Assembly: GCF_009730915.1 (NCBI RefSeq)
Contig: NC_052474.1
Coordinates: 6,483,501-6,547,500 of the forward strand
Reading direction: 5' to 3'
DNA: 64,000 bases
DNA from: Dioscorea cayenensis subsp. rotundata
Taxonomy: Eukaryota > Streptophyta > Magnoliopsida > Dioscoreales > Dioscoreaceae
Both the position numbers and the translations under genes were made by a program. Of this stretch, positions 1 to 12,565 are shown piece after piece; within the stretch, counting starts at the first letter, position 1; every line of letters begins with the position of its first letter. The notes beneath the pieces are model-generated. The model did no database searches and had not been told where the DNA came from. It worked only from the letters and a program-made list of their open reading frames with translations.

Positions 1-175
1 TGTTTTTTACCAATATTGAAATCTTTTGCTTGATGTGAAGCTAAGGTCATGACTTCTTTTTTAATTATTGCGTGCACAATTTGTCACAAGTATTATTATT
101 ATTATTTAATTATGTTTTTTTATTTGAACAATAATGGTTATTCTAATATCTTGTCAACTTTGATGTGAATGGCAG

Positions 176-3100
176 TGAGCAGACCAAAGCTGTTTTAACT
201 AGTGCTGCATATGTCCATTTGAAGCAAGCAGATTTCTCGAAGCACACCCGAAATCTTTCTCCAGCAAGTCGGACTATTTTGCTTTCTGGACCTGCAGGTA
301 GATTATGAAGGAAGGAACCATTTCTGTGTTTCGCTTTCAAGAATTTGATATGTCTGATGTATGATTCTGTAATGCCTGAAACTAATTTTAAGATATTTAT
401 GTAAAGAGCTTTACCAACAGATGCTTGCCAAGGCTTTGGCAGATTATTTTGAGGCAAAACTCTTATTGCTAGATGTCACCGATTTTTCACTCAAGGTAAG
501 TAGGTAGAATAAGTTTTTTTTTTTAAAACTACATACAATTACTGCTCAAAGTTCCAACATGCCACATTGTTAATGGGTGTCCTGTTACAGATTCAAAGCA
601 AATATGGCAGTGCCAGCAAAGCTTCAGTAAGAACTTTTAATTATGATCAGTGTCTTTTATATATTCTATGTAATGGCTAGCAGATATTTTATTCAAAATT
701 GTATTTCACCAATATTTACCTTCCATTATTATACCTTATTTTTTTTGCAGTTCAAACGGTCCATCTCTGAGACTACTTTGGAGACCATGTCAAGCTTACT
801 TGGATCATTTACATTCCTTCGCCAAAGAGAGGAACCTAAAGGTACCCATAGAGGTTTTATTTACTTATTTGGCACTGAAATATAGGAGGCTTTCGGAGTT
901 ATACTGCTATGAGAAACCCCTGCTAATGGGTTGAAGTTACTGCAATGCTAAATCTAGAGACTAATTTGATCTTTGTGTTTCTGTAAGAGATGAGCATCAT
1001 TATTTTCCATGCAGCAATATTTGACTGCTATTTTTGAAAACTGGTACTTGGGTATCCTTTTCAAGACAAGGAAATTTATCTGAGTTTTTAGTACATGTTT
1101 ATGGTCCCTTTTGACCATCAGCATAGCCAAGTTATGATCTTTTGTTGCCTATGTGGTGCAGCCTTCAACCTTCTTGTTCCAGTGGTGGTTTAGTTTAATG
1201 AATATTCTACTGTTGATCATAAAGAGTAGTACTCCATATTTACTAAATAGAGAATTTTCCCCAAATATCGTTTGTCTTTTGGGTTGGATGTGACTTTGTA
1301 GCAAGCTTTCTTCTATTCAGTTGTTTAATTTGTCTGTTTGACCTCCAAACACATTTTAGTAATGTTTTGGTCTGCAAGTGGGTGGAACGCGCTCGCGCAC
1401 ACATAAGCTGATTATCCACATATATTCATATATAATTGTGGATCTAATGAGCAGTCTGTTGTTTTAAACTTAACATACTCCTAAAATCTTTCCCTCTCCA
1501 CTTGTTAGCATCAGTTATCAACCAAGGTAATATTCGATGGTTATCTCATGTGACTTTCTGTATGGATTTGCAGTCTGACATCCTTTCTAGTTTTCTACCA
1601 TCAAGCCTCATCATATATGGAGTTTGCTCTGTGTTGACTCCATTCTGATAGGAACATGGTGCTAATGTATCAATTTCCATTTCCTTCACTTTAATGTCTG
1701 ATCATATTGCTACAGGGTCATTGCGCAGACAGAGCAGTGGTGTGGATTTACGGTCGAGGTAAGATGAATGAATATATAATTTATTTATTTCAAGCTACAT
1801 GATAAGCTTTTCTATTGTCTGGTTGTACTGAAACTTTTTCATGGAATTCTTGAATTTTAGGGGATTAGATGGCAATAGCAATCTGACCAAGCTTCGGAGA
1901 AATGCATCAGCCTCAACTGATATGGGCAGTCTCACATCGCATTGCTCTCCTTCAAATCCAGGTTATTACGAACTATTTTACTATTTCTCATACTCTTGTT
2001 CTTGGTCTTGAATCCTTGATTGCTTTTTTATGGTTATGCATTTTTTGTATATGTTTAATTTAAGTCAGCCTTGGGCGTTGTTCCTGTAAGTAGCATGAAT
2101 ATTTACTGGTTCTTTTAATTGCCCTTTTAGATGCACTTTGGATGGCTATACGGTTGCCTTGTTGCTAGTTTTGTGGTCCTCAGTTTTTGAGTCAGTGTAT
2201 GTTATGTGTGAAACCGGGAGGATTCTTTTTTTCTGTTTGTTTGATCTTCGCATATGCAAATTAGAGAAACTTAAAATCAGTTTGGTCTATTTTGTATTTT
2301 TTTCGTGTTCATCATTATTATGAAACACCAATATGCCATTTCGTTCGATCTTTGAGGTTATTTATTACAGTATTGGTCTTGGGCTTTTGTCTTTTTGTAT
2401 TTAGATGCGTTTTAGGCCTATGGACGGTATGGTATATTGTTGCTTCTATCAGATTGATTCTCACAAGGTATTGCCAAAGGTGGCAGCATATTTTTATAGT
2501 CAGAAGATAATGTTATACTTAAAGGAATCTGTAAATGTGTTAACTTCTCTGTCAGTCATGTTTTTGGACGTTCATTTTTTCTTTCTGTGGTACTTAAATC
2601 TCAAATTGTATTTATTGCTTTCTCATGGTTTTGTACAAATTTTCAGTAACTCTCAAACGCTCCAGCAGTTGGCCCTTTGATGAGAAGTTTCTTATACAAG
2701 CCCTTTACAAGGTACTTTCACTTCCTCTTTTCAGTTGCTTTTACTTGTTTTGGATTTGACATTGGCACACCTTGTCTTCATATAAAGTAGGTTGGCATAC
2801 TTCAGATAATGAAAACTTTACATAAATCTTCTGGTTTTTCGAAGCAGTTGGTGGTCGTCATTTATTTATTTTTTTAAATTAATGGATCTCATTGATGTTG
2901 TTTATCGGTCAGTTAACTGTATTTCTTATTGTTACTTCGTCCAGGTTCTGCTCTGCTTTTCCAAAAGCAACCCGATTATTCTTTACATTAGGGATGTTGA
3001 GAGTTTCTTGTTAAGATCAGAAAGGATATATTCCCTCTTCCAGAAAATGTTGAGAAAACTAACCGGATCAGTTCTGATACTTGGTTCAAGAATGTTGGAA

Positions 3101-6100
3101 TCTGGAAGCGATTATAGGGATGTAGATGAGAAACTCGCCCTTTTATTCCCTTATAACATTCATATTAAGCCTCCAGAGGATGAAACTAATATGGTCAGCT
3201 GGAGATCTCAACTGGAGGAAGACATGAAAATGATTCAGTTTCAAGACAATAGAAACCATATTACTGAAGTTCTCACTGCTAATGACATTGAGTGTGATGA
3301 TTTGGGGACAATCTGCCTAGCAGATACGGTGGTCCTTAGTAATTACATTGAAGAAATTGTGATGTCAGCTGTTTCTTATCACTTGATGAATAACAAAGAT
3401 CCTGAATACCGAAATGGGAAGCTTGTAATTTCTTCAAATAGGTCAGATGATCTAGAATTTTCTAATGTAGGCTTAAATTTATGTATGCCTCTGATTGATT
3501 TTTAATGTAACAGTTTGTCTCATGGTTTGGGCATATTCCAAGAAAGTAATTTTGGTGGCAAGGACACTCTAAAACTTGAGGCAAATGAATCAGCAAAGGT
3601 CTGTTTTGTCTCTTTGGTGGACTTTATTTGGATCACTTGGTCTTTTACTGAAAGAAATATATTTTGTTCGACTCTTCTTCTTTCATAGGAAGGTGTGAAT
3701 GAGGATGTTTCAGCCACAAAACTTGAGATCAGTGCTGAGGGAGGAGCTCCTGAAAACCGAATTGATCCGGAAAAATCAGGACCAACAGTGACGAAGGATG
3801 GTGATAATGCATCTTCTCCATCAAAACCAGTGAGTTTGCCTGCATTTTCTGGTCTTTTTTTTTCTTGTATAAGATATGGCATATCCAGGGGAAAATTACT
3901 GTATCCATGCAAGGATACAGACATTCTGTTTAGTTATGCATGGCATGATAACTTTTTCAATTAACTTCATTGGAAGTGGAAGAGGGTATTGATTTCTTTA
4001 TTTTAATTTTCATTTAATTTTCAGTCTCAATATTCTATCTTTTTGGATTGCTTATCATTTTCTTTATCTTTTTAAACTTCATGATTTTATTTTTTCCTTT
4101 CTTTTCCATTCTTTCTTTTCTTTCTTTTATTTATTTCTTTTCTTTTCTTTTTTTTTTTAAAATTGATTCTTATCTCTCTAACATGATTTTAAGCTTTAGT
4201 GATTTTTATGAATATTCATGATTTTAAGACAAGGTTTTGATAATTCTTATCTTACGTGTTTAATGAATCATGAAGGTTGTTCCTTCACTTGTGTATTGCA
4301 AATGATAATTATATGAATTATAATAATGCACATGACTGGCTTAAATAATGATCAAGCACTTTAGGGAAATAATGATCTCTACATATACCCAGAGACTAAC
4401 TAGTCAAGCACAATCGGTTGTGAAGTGCCATTGAGAAATGTAGATGTTTTCTACTTGTTTCTTTTTATTGAGTAAGCTTCTTTGTAATGTTTTTCTTTGT
4501 CATCTCAGTATAATTGTAATTTGTCTGTGTTTTTACAAGAATTCAGTATGGAAATAAGTTAATAGGCTGAAATCTGTTTGACTTTTCCAGTATATTTGAT
4601 TTAGTCGGTTATTGCTATTTGCTACTTGAACAGAAATTCTGAGACTGGGATTCTTGTGTTTTCAGGAAGTTCCTCCAGACAATGAATTCGAAAAGCGGAT
4701 ACGCCCAGAAGTTATCCCAGCTAGTGAAATTGGAGTCACATTTGAGGATATAGGTGCCTTGGATGATATTAAAGAATCACTTCAGGAATTGGTAATGCTT
4801 CCTCTCCGAAGGCCAGACCTCTTTAAAGGTGGTCTGTTAAAACCTTGCAGAGGAATTCTACTCTTTGGACCACCTGGAACTGGCAAGACCATGCTGGCAA
4901 AGGCTATTGCCAATGAAGCTGGAGCAAGTTTCATTAATGTTTCAATGTCCACAATCACATCAAAATGGTTTGGGGAGGATGAGAAGAATGTCCGGGCATT
5001 GTTTACACTAGCTGCTAAAGTATCGCCTACCATCATTTTTGTGGATGAAGTTGATAGCATGCTCGGACAGCGAACTAGGGTTGGAGAGCATGAGGCCATG
5101 AGGAAGATCAAGAATGAGTTCATGACTCATTGGGATGGGCTCCTAACCAAAACCTGGGGAGAGGATCCTTGTTCTTGCTGCAACCAACAGACCATTTGAT
5201 CTTGATGAAGCAATCATCCGAAGGTTTGAGCGCAGGTTTGTTCGGTTCTTTTGTGCACCATCCTACCACAGGAAGATGATTTGTTCATTACAAATTATTT
5301 ACTGGCTCTCACATTTTTGTTGGACAGGATCATGGTGGGCCTTCCATCCGTAGAAAACAGGGAATTAATACTAAAGACACTTCTATCAAAAGAAAAGGTT
5401 GATGAAGGGCTGGATTATAGGGAGCTTGCAACAATGACAGAAGGATACAGTGGTAGTGATCTCAAGGTTGGTCTGCTTCTTGTGTCATACTCCAACATAA
5501 TTTAATATAGTTAATGGTCAGTAACATGGGATAAATCATTGGTGACAGAACCTGTGCACAACTGCAGCATATCGTCCTGTCAGGGAGCTAATCCAGAGAG
5601 AAAAAATCAAGGAATTGGTAAGAATTTTGTTTACTCTCATATCTGAATTCCATCGAAGCTCCTTATTTTGTGCTAATACTAAAATTCTTTTCTTTCTTCT
5701 GTGTGAGTATCACTTAAGAGTCGTAACTCATGGAATCCCTGATTCATGCTCGTATCTTACTTAACATTGTTAAATTGTGATTATTTATAATCTCAGGAGA
5801 GGAAAAAGAAAGGTGATGGGGCAGAATTCAGTGGAGGCTTCAGAAACAAAGGATACAGATGGAGAGCCAGTAACTTCAGAAATTAAGGACAAAGATGGAG
5901 AACAAACGATAATCCTCAGGCCATTGAACATGGATGATATGAGGCAAGCGAAAAATCAGGTCAGTGTAGCCTTTAGGCTATAATATTTATATATATATAT
6001 ACATAGGCGATGGAATTCAGTTAGTGAGAAAGGCGTTCATTATAGTTAATGTATATGAACTAATCTTTGGTTAAAACTTGAAAGTAATTCTACTGTAATA

Positions 6101-6990
6101 CCTCTTATACCTCTTATATCCTTTTGGCCGAAGTCCCATTAAAAAACCAGTGAGCAAGTGCAATTAGGGGTGGCAAAAATTCGGGTCCGGACAAAACCGG
6201 GTCCGGACAACTACTAATATAAATAGAAATAAACTGTCTCGGGACTACCGGTTTTAAATCCGGACGAAACTTGATATGTCCAAACCCGGTTTATTTTTAA
6301 AACCCGGGTTGTCTGGACGTCCAAATTTTTCCGAATTCTATAAGTTATTTTTAAGCTTTGCCAAATATTAAATTATACAAAAATAACTTAATTCACATTA
6401 AATGTAAAAACATTAATAATCCAAAACTCAACTCAAATTATAGAAAAATCTAAGTCTTAATAGAAAAAAACAATAGATGTTTAAAGCTTTTTGAAGAATG
6501 GGACTTAAAACAAATGGGCTAGCTGTGGGCTTAAAGCTTTTAGGGTTAAAAGGTGCCACGCTATGTCCGAATTTTTATGTCTGGACTCGCTCGGATTTAA
6601 ATCCGGACAACTGAGTCCATGTCCGGACCCTGGCCCGCGATTTCTGAAAACCTTACGTCTAAAACCCTTTTTATTCCGGGCCGGACAAAACCGGGCTGGC
6701 GGGTCCGGACAGATTATTGCCACCCCTAAGTGCAATCATGTCCAGTCTTCTGAACTTATACACAAAACAAAACCAAAACTTTATCATGCTTGAAGCAAAT
6801 GTCAGACTGCATTAATAATTTTATCCTGATATCACACAACAATATAATGTGATCTGAATGTTGCAATGCAATGCAGGTTGCTGCAAGTTTTGCGTCAGAG
6901 GGATCCATAATGGGTGAGCTCAAGCAATGGAATGATCTCTACGGCGAAGGCGGCTCCAGAAAGAAGCAGCAGTTGACTTATTTCCTTTAA
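176..6990 (+). CDS. DAA1: DAA1-type AAA ATPase (5' end outside window)
   Basis: AAA+ ATPase of the plant DAA1 (At1g64110-like) group, probably a membrane-associated, spastin/Msp1-related unfoldase. Fifteen exons are readable: 176-297, 407-495, 591-626, 751-841, 1716-1758, 1861-1971, 2647-2711, 2945-3441, 3514-3598, 3689-3829, 4666-5235, 5328-5466, 5549-5617, 5797-5959, 6877-6990. Exon 11 holds Walker A GPPGTGKT, Walker B IIFVDEVD and the pore segment [16 protein letters not shown]. The protein ends [15 protein letters not shown], as the family does. All splice phases fit except in exon 11 (570 nt) and exon 14 (163 nt), each one base too long. The extra base maps to the A4 run at 5149-5152, before [16 protein letters not shown], and to the A5 run at 5803-5807. 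As written the frame is broken twice, while the flanking protein sequence is highly conserved. Identification is from remembered family sequence. Earlier exons lie upstream of the window. Confidence 0.9.
6165..6728. mobile_element. Non-autonomous hAT-type element in the last DAA1 intron
   Basis: A 564-bp element with 12-bp terminal inverted repeats TAGGGGTGGCAA / TTGCCACCCCTA. It is flanked by a perfect 8-bp duplication, AGTGCAAT, at 6157-6164 and 6729-6736. An 8-bp duplication is the hAT superfamily signature. The motif GTCCGGAC or close variants recurs near both ends, which is plausible as sub-terminal transposase binding sites (inference). No transposase reading frame is present, so it would depend on a partner in trans. 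It is markedly more GC-rich than the surrounding intron. The perfect duplication suggests a fairly recent insertion. Confidence 0.88.
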
Positions 6991-7330
6991 GCACAATGAG
7001 CACACGATGGATAAGATATCCCACCTGAAATAACGAATCTTCCTGACTTAAAAATGCGAAGAAAGATCAGCTGGGATGAACCTTGAAGTTCATATATATA
7101 TATATATATTCATTCAGTTTGTGTAGGGTTTATACAAATAGGATGCTATTTTATTGTGCCTGTATTTTGCAATTAGAGCTAGATTTTAAGTTTAAATGGA
7201 ATGTTATATTCTTTTTAAGTGCTATCATGTATTTGATGTGCATGTGCCATATATGTTATGCTTGTTTTGTATTTGTCCAGGACAAATGATATTAAATTAG
7301 TAGAAAGTTATAATTATTTTTTATAATAAC
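6991..7330 (+). other. DAA1 3' flank / probable 3'UTR
   Basis: AT-rich sequence after the DAA1 stop, with AATTAG/ATTAAA-like stretches near 7190-7300 that could serve as plant polyadenylation signals. A (CT)n run lies at 7332-7350. No coding signal is seen. Confidence 0.5.
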
Positions 7331-7399
7331 TTCTCTCTCTCTCTCTCTCTGTTTTTCTTCAGATATGTTCACTAGATTCATCACTGTATTATCAGGCTA

Positions 7400-8640
7400 G
7401 GTAGTGTTCGTATTTCATAGCCATATCTTTATTTAAAAATAATGTTATTTATTTTGTTAAGGGTTTTATCTTTAAAACTTAAAAAGTATAGGTTTGTTAT
7501 TGATCTTTGCATAAACTTTGTATTATGAGTCACTTCCTGATTTATTTGAATGGGAGGACTTACCACTAAAGTTTCACGGACACAACTCTCCCTGAGGAAG
7601 TTTGTATCAAGAACCATGGTACACTAAAATAAGAAAACTGATTAAACACTAATCTGAGAGCAAATGACAGTAGCTAACCACTGCATTTTTAAAGCAAAGA
7701 ACAAAAAAACACATAAGCTTTAAAAATAGAGCGTGTGTGGGTATTTTTTCAGCACAGCTGGATTTTCCAAAAGTCATTTTTGTTTTTCAATTTAATTTTC
7801 CATTGTGAGTTTTATGCACACATAACATAGTAAATTAAATAGAAAAATATTTTTAATAAGCATCATTAAAACAAATTAAACATTCAAACATTTTTTATTT
7901 TAGAAAAATAAAAAAAACTTATAACCTGTTCATTAAAATTAATGATGGATATTTCATTTTATATCAAATATTTAACAGAGAAAAAAAAAAGGGAAATATA
8001 GCCGAATTTTGAAACGCCGAGAAAACATGAGAGAAACCTCTCCGGCGTTGTACGAATCGGCAAAAATCCATATGCGAAGGAGAAAAACCATTAAAAGTGT
8101 TAGAGAGGTCTCAACGCGCTGGAGATCAAAAAACCCTCTCTGCTGGGACCTTCGCCATTTTCCATTCTGGAGTTCTTTTCTTAAAATTATATCAAAAGAC
8201 GCATTAAACGACCCAACTCGAATCAACCTTTTGGCCGTTAGGATTTATAAAAAAAAATACATCTTTTGATCAATCTCCGAAGGCAAACTTGGATGAAATC
8301 GCACAGGAGTTCATAGCGATTTCTCCATAGGTCCTTCGTTCTTTTTTTTTTTTTTTCTAAATAAAAACACAAAAGATAATGAATGAATGAATGAATGATG
8401 CTCAGTGAATACGAACCATATAAAGAAGGATTCTCATGTCGCTGTGAGCGATCTAAGAAGAACTCATGAATTCTCTTCATCGCATCAATGAAGGTAGGAT
8501 GGAGGAAAATGAAATCTAAAAAGGATTCAAAATTGGGGGATAATAAAAGGAGGCCGCCGACGTCGAAACATGAGAAGCACTAATAGTGTTTTTCTAGGGT
8601 TTCCTCTGTCGAAGTTTTTATAGTAAGATGCGGCAAAGCA
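7400..8640 (-). other. Candidate short minus-strand transcript of unknown nature
   Basis: Read on the minus strand, this stretch has a promoter-like start: CTATAAAAAC at about 8616-8625, followed about 25 bases later by AAACCCTAG, a motif typical of plant 5' UTRs. Only short open frames follow; the first ATG, at 8480, gives an 80-residue frame without a recognisable domain. (ATGA)n and poly-T tracts occur at 8340-8400. It could be a non-coding RNA, a decayed gene or chance. No family recognised. Confidence 0.25.
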
Positions 8641-10544
8641 TAACGGGGATCGTTTGCAGTTTTACAGTAAACCCCCTGACTATTTTTGAAATTTCATATC
8701 TATTTTTTTTTTTTTTATAATTACAGTACAAATCCCTATACTTGTGTACTTTCTGTCTTTTTAGTCCTTCTAATATTTTTCGAGTTAGATCGTTCTAGTC
8801 CAAGATAATATTTTTATGTATAATTAAATTCTTACAATTTATATTTGCCTATCTACACCGCAGACTAGAATGACCAATTTGATTAAATATGATGACTTAA
8901 TTATACTTAAAAATATTATAAAGACTAAAAAAAGTATAAAAGTAAAAAAAAAACTTGTACATCAATTAAACTTTTTTTTTTTAATTCAAACCCTGAACCT
9001 CATCAAGGAAAAATGGCAGAATATTAATATATATATTAGAAAAGTTTTTCTAGAGGCAAATATTCACTGTATATACAACATAAAATCAGGATGAGGTACA
9101 AGAATTTCAATCATTCCACCGACTCTAAAGATTTCAAATCTTAAGGACCATTTGAAAAGTTGACAGACCCGAAGGACTATAGACAAAAATGGCGACTTTT
9201 AACATTTTTATTTAAAAATTCTTCAAAATTTTGAGAGCTATATATTATATGGTTGAGTGCCAATTACAGGAATTTGATCACAATCACATAATATAGCCCA
9301 AGACACTATTAAAATCATCCCTTCATTTTAAACTTCATTCACTCGTAAATAACCATTAACCACAAATTGGCTACACTTTCTAAGTTCAAACCCATAATTT
9401 TGAAGGCCCTGTTCCCAGTTCAAACAAAGACTACCAACTCTTTTCACAAAGGGAACTATCACACTTTCACAGCCATGATGACAATTATTCACAAAGTTCA
9501 GTAATTTATGAGACATTTAACTTTGCATGGAGAAACAACTAACGCGAATTAAATAACCAAATTAAGTCATAACATAGACAGCAGAACATGACAGAGTGTT
9601 CCAATATGAGAATCCAAAAAAATTTTACTTCAGTTGCTCATCATTTTAGAAAAGAGTGTGAGTTCATTTCTGCTATTAAGTAAAACATCAGCCAAAAAGA
9701 GCCAAGAGAAGAAAGAAAAAAAGTTGTAAAACTGAGCACAACAAATCACCTTTGCTATGTAGTATATACTAGGAACAGACATATCATATGCACATAATGA
9801 TCACTTGAATCACATATATTATTAGCATATGCATTAAATAAAAAAATAACAGAATAATTTCAACCATTTGAACAACCTACTGCATACAGTAATTAACTTT
9901 CTCCAGCTTAAAGAGAGAAATTATCTGCTTGAATAAAAGAATGAATATATGTCAGTGAGTTTCAACAACTTGAACATTTTCTTGCAGGATCATGCATGTT
10001 CACAAATATCTTCATTCAAGTCATATATCAGAAATCTAATGAGAGTACCTTCTTTGCAAAAGAAAACAATGAAACTGGTTGTATTATTTATCTTCACCTG
10101 GCCAATAGAACTCTTGCAATTGATTCAAGCCAGATCAGTATGCAAAGAACACAATATGCGGAAAAACATTTGAACAGAAACCATCTATTGTGGCATTCAT
10201 CTGAAAGAAAGATTCTATAAAATCATATTGGCAAGCCAGCAGACAATTTAAATATGCATCATTGGACCTAGCACTCACAACAATATGAAAGCAAGTATGA
10301 CATACCAAATACAAATGGGAGAAAACACACACCAATCACTTGAAATATCAGTTGTTCAAATAGAAAGCTGATTCAGATCATAAAATTCAGAATCGCTTCT
10401 ATGAAACATAGTGAAGTTATCTGTACTCAGACCAAACACCTTATGCGGAGCTCGAATAATACTCAGAACAACAATGGGTACAGCATTACTTGACAAAATA
10501 CTTTGAAGCCAAATACACAATGGCACCAATCCTACCTTCCCACT
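8641..10544. other. Intergenic AT-rich DNA
   Basis: No gene is recognised. About 8660-9200 has a low-complexity, G-poor repeat feel (poly-T, poly-A, a phrase like 'aaaccccctgactattttt') and may be an old transposon. The last few hundred bases before 10545 are probably the 3'UTR of the reticulon gene. ORFs here are short and look fortuitous. Confidence 0.5.
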
Positions 10545-11982
10545 TTAATGCAGCTTCTTAGCCTTCAATTGGGCTACTGGAATCTTGGTTATCACCTTGG
10601 CATGGAAGACAGCATAATGCTTCTTGAATTCTGCAGTTGCCTTTTCTGCAAATGAGTCCACTTTATCCTCATACTTCTCATAGAGAAAAGGCACAGTGAA
10701 CAACACAACAACCACTGCATTTTGAGTAAAAAACAATAACACAAGTTAGTAACATGGAAGCCAATGACAACTTGCAATAAGAGAAACATCAAGCAGCCAT
10801 TACGAATGTAAAACAAGGTTATGAAACTGCAACAGCTTCCAAGGATTGAGAGAACCCATAAGCCAGCAGCCACCTAACAAAATCAAACAATAGCTCAGCA
10901 AAATGAAAATAAAGGCACAACACCTAGAAGAAAAGCATTGAATATATAAAAAAGCAGCAATTCACATACAGCAAGAAATTTCTTTAGATCTCGTCCAGCA
11001 GCAATCTCCCTAAGAACAGCAAATCCCCTGTTGATCTCATGCCTCAATGAAAGTGCAATGCTGACAAACAGATCTTCAGAAACTTCCACTACAGGGATGT
11101 GTGGTGGAGACCTAGCACAAAAGGAACATTAAGTAGATAGAGCTGCATCAAGCCGAGTTCCACCAAGAAAAATCAAAACTTTACAGTATAAATCAGAACT
11201 CTAGAGTGAAAAATCAAAACATGAGAATGAGAAAATAAGATGACCAGAAGAACAGGAAAGCAAAAGCTCACTTGTTAATGAAGGTGCTAGCATTAGACCA
11301 GAGAAACAAGACGGCAAGAGAAAGAATGAAGCAGTGTCCTATCAGAGTGAGAAAATGGTACTCCATAAGGTCAAACAAGACCCAGATGGCAGTGGCTCCG
11401 GCAAGCACGCCGCCGGAGACCTTCTTGTTCCTCCATAAAAGGATATCAGCAGCTGCGCCAAAGGTTTCAAGTCCATTTCAATCAATAAATCCAAAATAAA
11501 TAAATAAAAAAATATTTATGAACAAAAATTTATAGCAAACAAGTGGGATCCTCATCGAATTGAATTATTTATAAAGTGATCGCGATGAAAGATTCCACCT
11601 TTTTCATTGTGACAGCGATTTAGTACATTAAATCCATTCAAAAAGAAGAAGAAATAAAGAAAAAAAAGCAGAGATCACAAGAACTCAAACCATCAAACCA
11701 TCCGATCAGATCTTATACCAAAGAAAAACAATAATAATAAGGAACAAATAAAAGCTAAAAATAAGCAAATAAACAAGGAAAAAAGAAAGAAAAGGAATGA
11801 AAGACGAGAACAATACGTTTGCCGCCGCCGAAGACTTTATGGACGGGTTGCTCACGGCCGAAGAGGCGAAAGATCTTGGCCTTGATGGCAGCGGCGGTGG
11901 ACTCGTTGTCCGAATCGGAAGAGGAGTCGTGGAGCTTCTCCTTGATCTTCTCCATGAGTGACTCCTCCTTGTGCTCCGCCAT
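10545..11982 (-). CDS. RTNLB: Reticulon-like protein (RTNLB)
   Basis: Endoplasmic-reticulum membrane-shaping protein of the plant reticulon-B family. Five exons on the minus strand: 11982-11817, 11452-11272, 11111-10970, 10873-10804, 10714-10545. Together they give 729 nt, 242 residues, with all phases intact. The N-terminus (residues 1-50) is acidic and serine-rich and faces the cytosol in this family. The reticulon domain then begins with [20 protein letters not shown] and contains two hydrophobic hairpins, about residues 70-115 and 160-195. The C-terminal part contains the hallmark [13 protein letters not shown] and ends in a lysine-rich tail, AKKLH. Such hairpins wedge into the outer leaflet and curve ER tubules. 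The start at 11982 gives MAEHKEES, normal for the family. A TATA box lies about 105 bases upstream. Confidence 0.95.
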
Positions 11983-12084
11983 CGCAGCTTACTCTTCTCC
12001 GCGCGAACAAACACCGGAACGAACGAGAGGGATGAGAGAATGAAAATAAGTTATGAACACTACACAGCCCCTGAGAAACGGAGG

Positions 12085-12092
12085 TTTATATA
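12085..12092 (-). promoter_or_regulatory. TATA box of the reticulon gene
   Basis: TATATAAA on the minus strand in the context CCATATATAAACCTCC, about 105 bases before the reticulon ATG. This leaves a 5'UTR of roughly 70-80 bases. Position and match are typical; no other TATA candidate is nearby. Confidence 0.7.
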
Positions 12093-12320
12093 TGGGCATG
12101 ATGACAGGAGATGAGATCTGAACCGTTGGATTCGAAACGGGCTTTGGATGCCGAGCCTCTTGGGTCGGGGTTAAAAAGGCCGCGTGGTTGGGGTGATCTT
12201 GACGGCCGTTAAGTGTCGTAACGGCAACCAGATTTAGGAAGGGAAGGGTTCTTTTACTTGCAGCCCCTTGGGAAAATAGCGAAATTAATTTGCCAACCAC
12301 AACAGGAACACTAAAATATA

Positions 12321-12563
12321 CTTCCTCTTGTTCTTTTTTATCCCAAAAAAAAAAAAATTAGTTATTTTACATAATTTAATAAAAAATTAGTTATTTTTTA
12401 AAATTACCTCTAATTTATATCTTCACATTTCTCTCTCATATTAAATTTCGAAAAAAATTGAATAGAGTGTTAGGGTAACTTTGGAGGAAAAAAATAATAA
12501 ATAATTTTTAATGTTAAAAAATGACAAAAACATGGGTTTATGATATATAAAAAACCGAGGGAG
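12321..12563. mobile_element. Stowaway-like MITE, copy A
   Basis: A 243-bp AT-rich element beginning CTTCCTCTTGTTC and ending ACCGAGGGAG, flanked by TA on both sides. The inverted ends resemble the CTCCCTC...GAGGGAG termini of Stowaway (Tc1/mariner) MITEs. The interior matches, in reverse complement, the element at about 15606-15882. No coding capacity. Confidence 0.8.
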
Positions 12564-12565
12564 TA

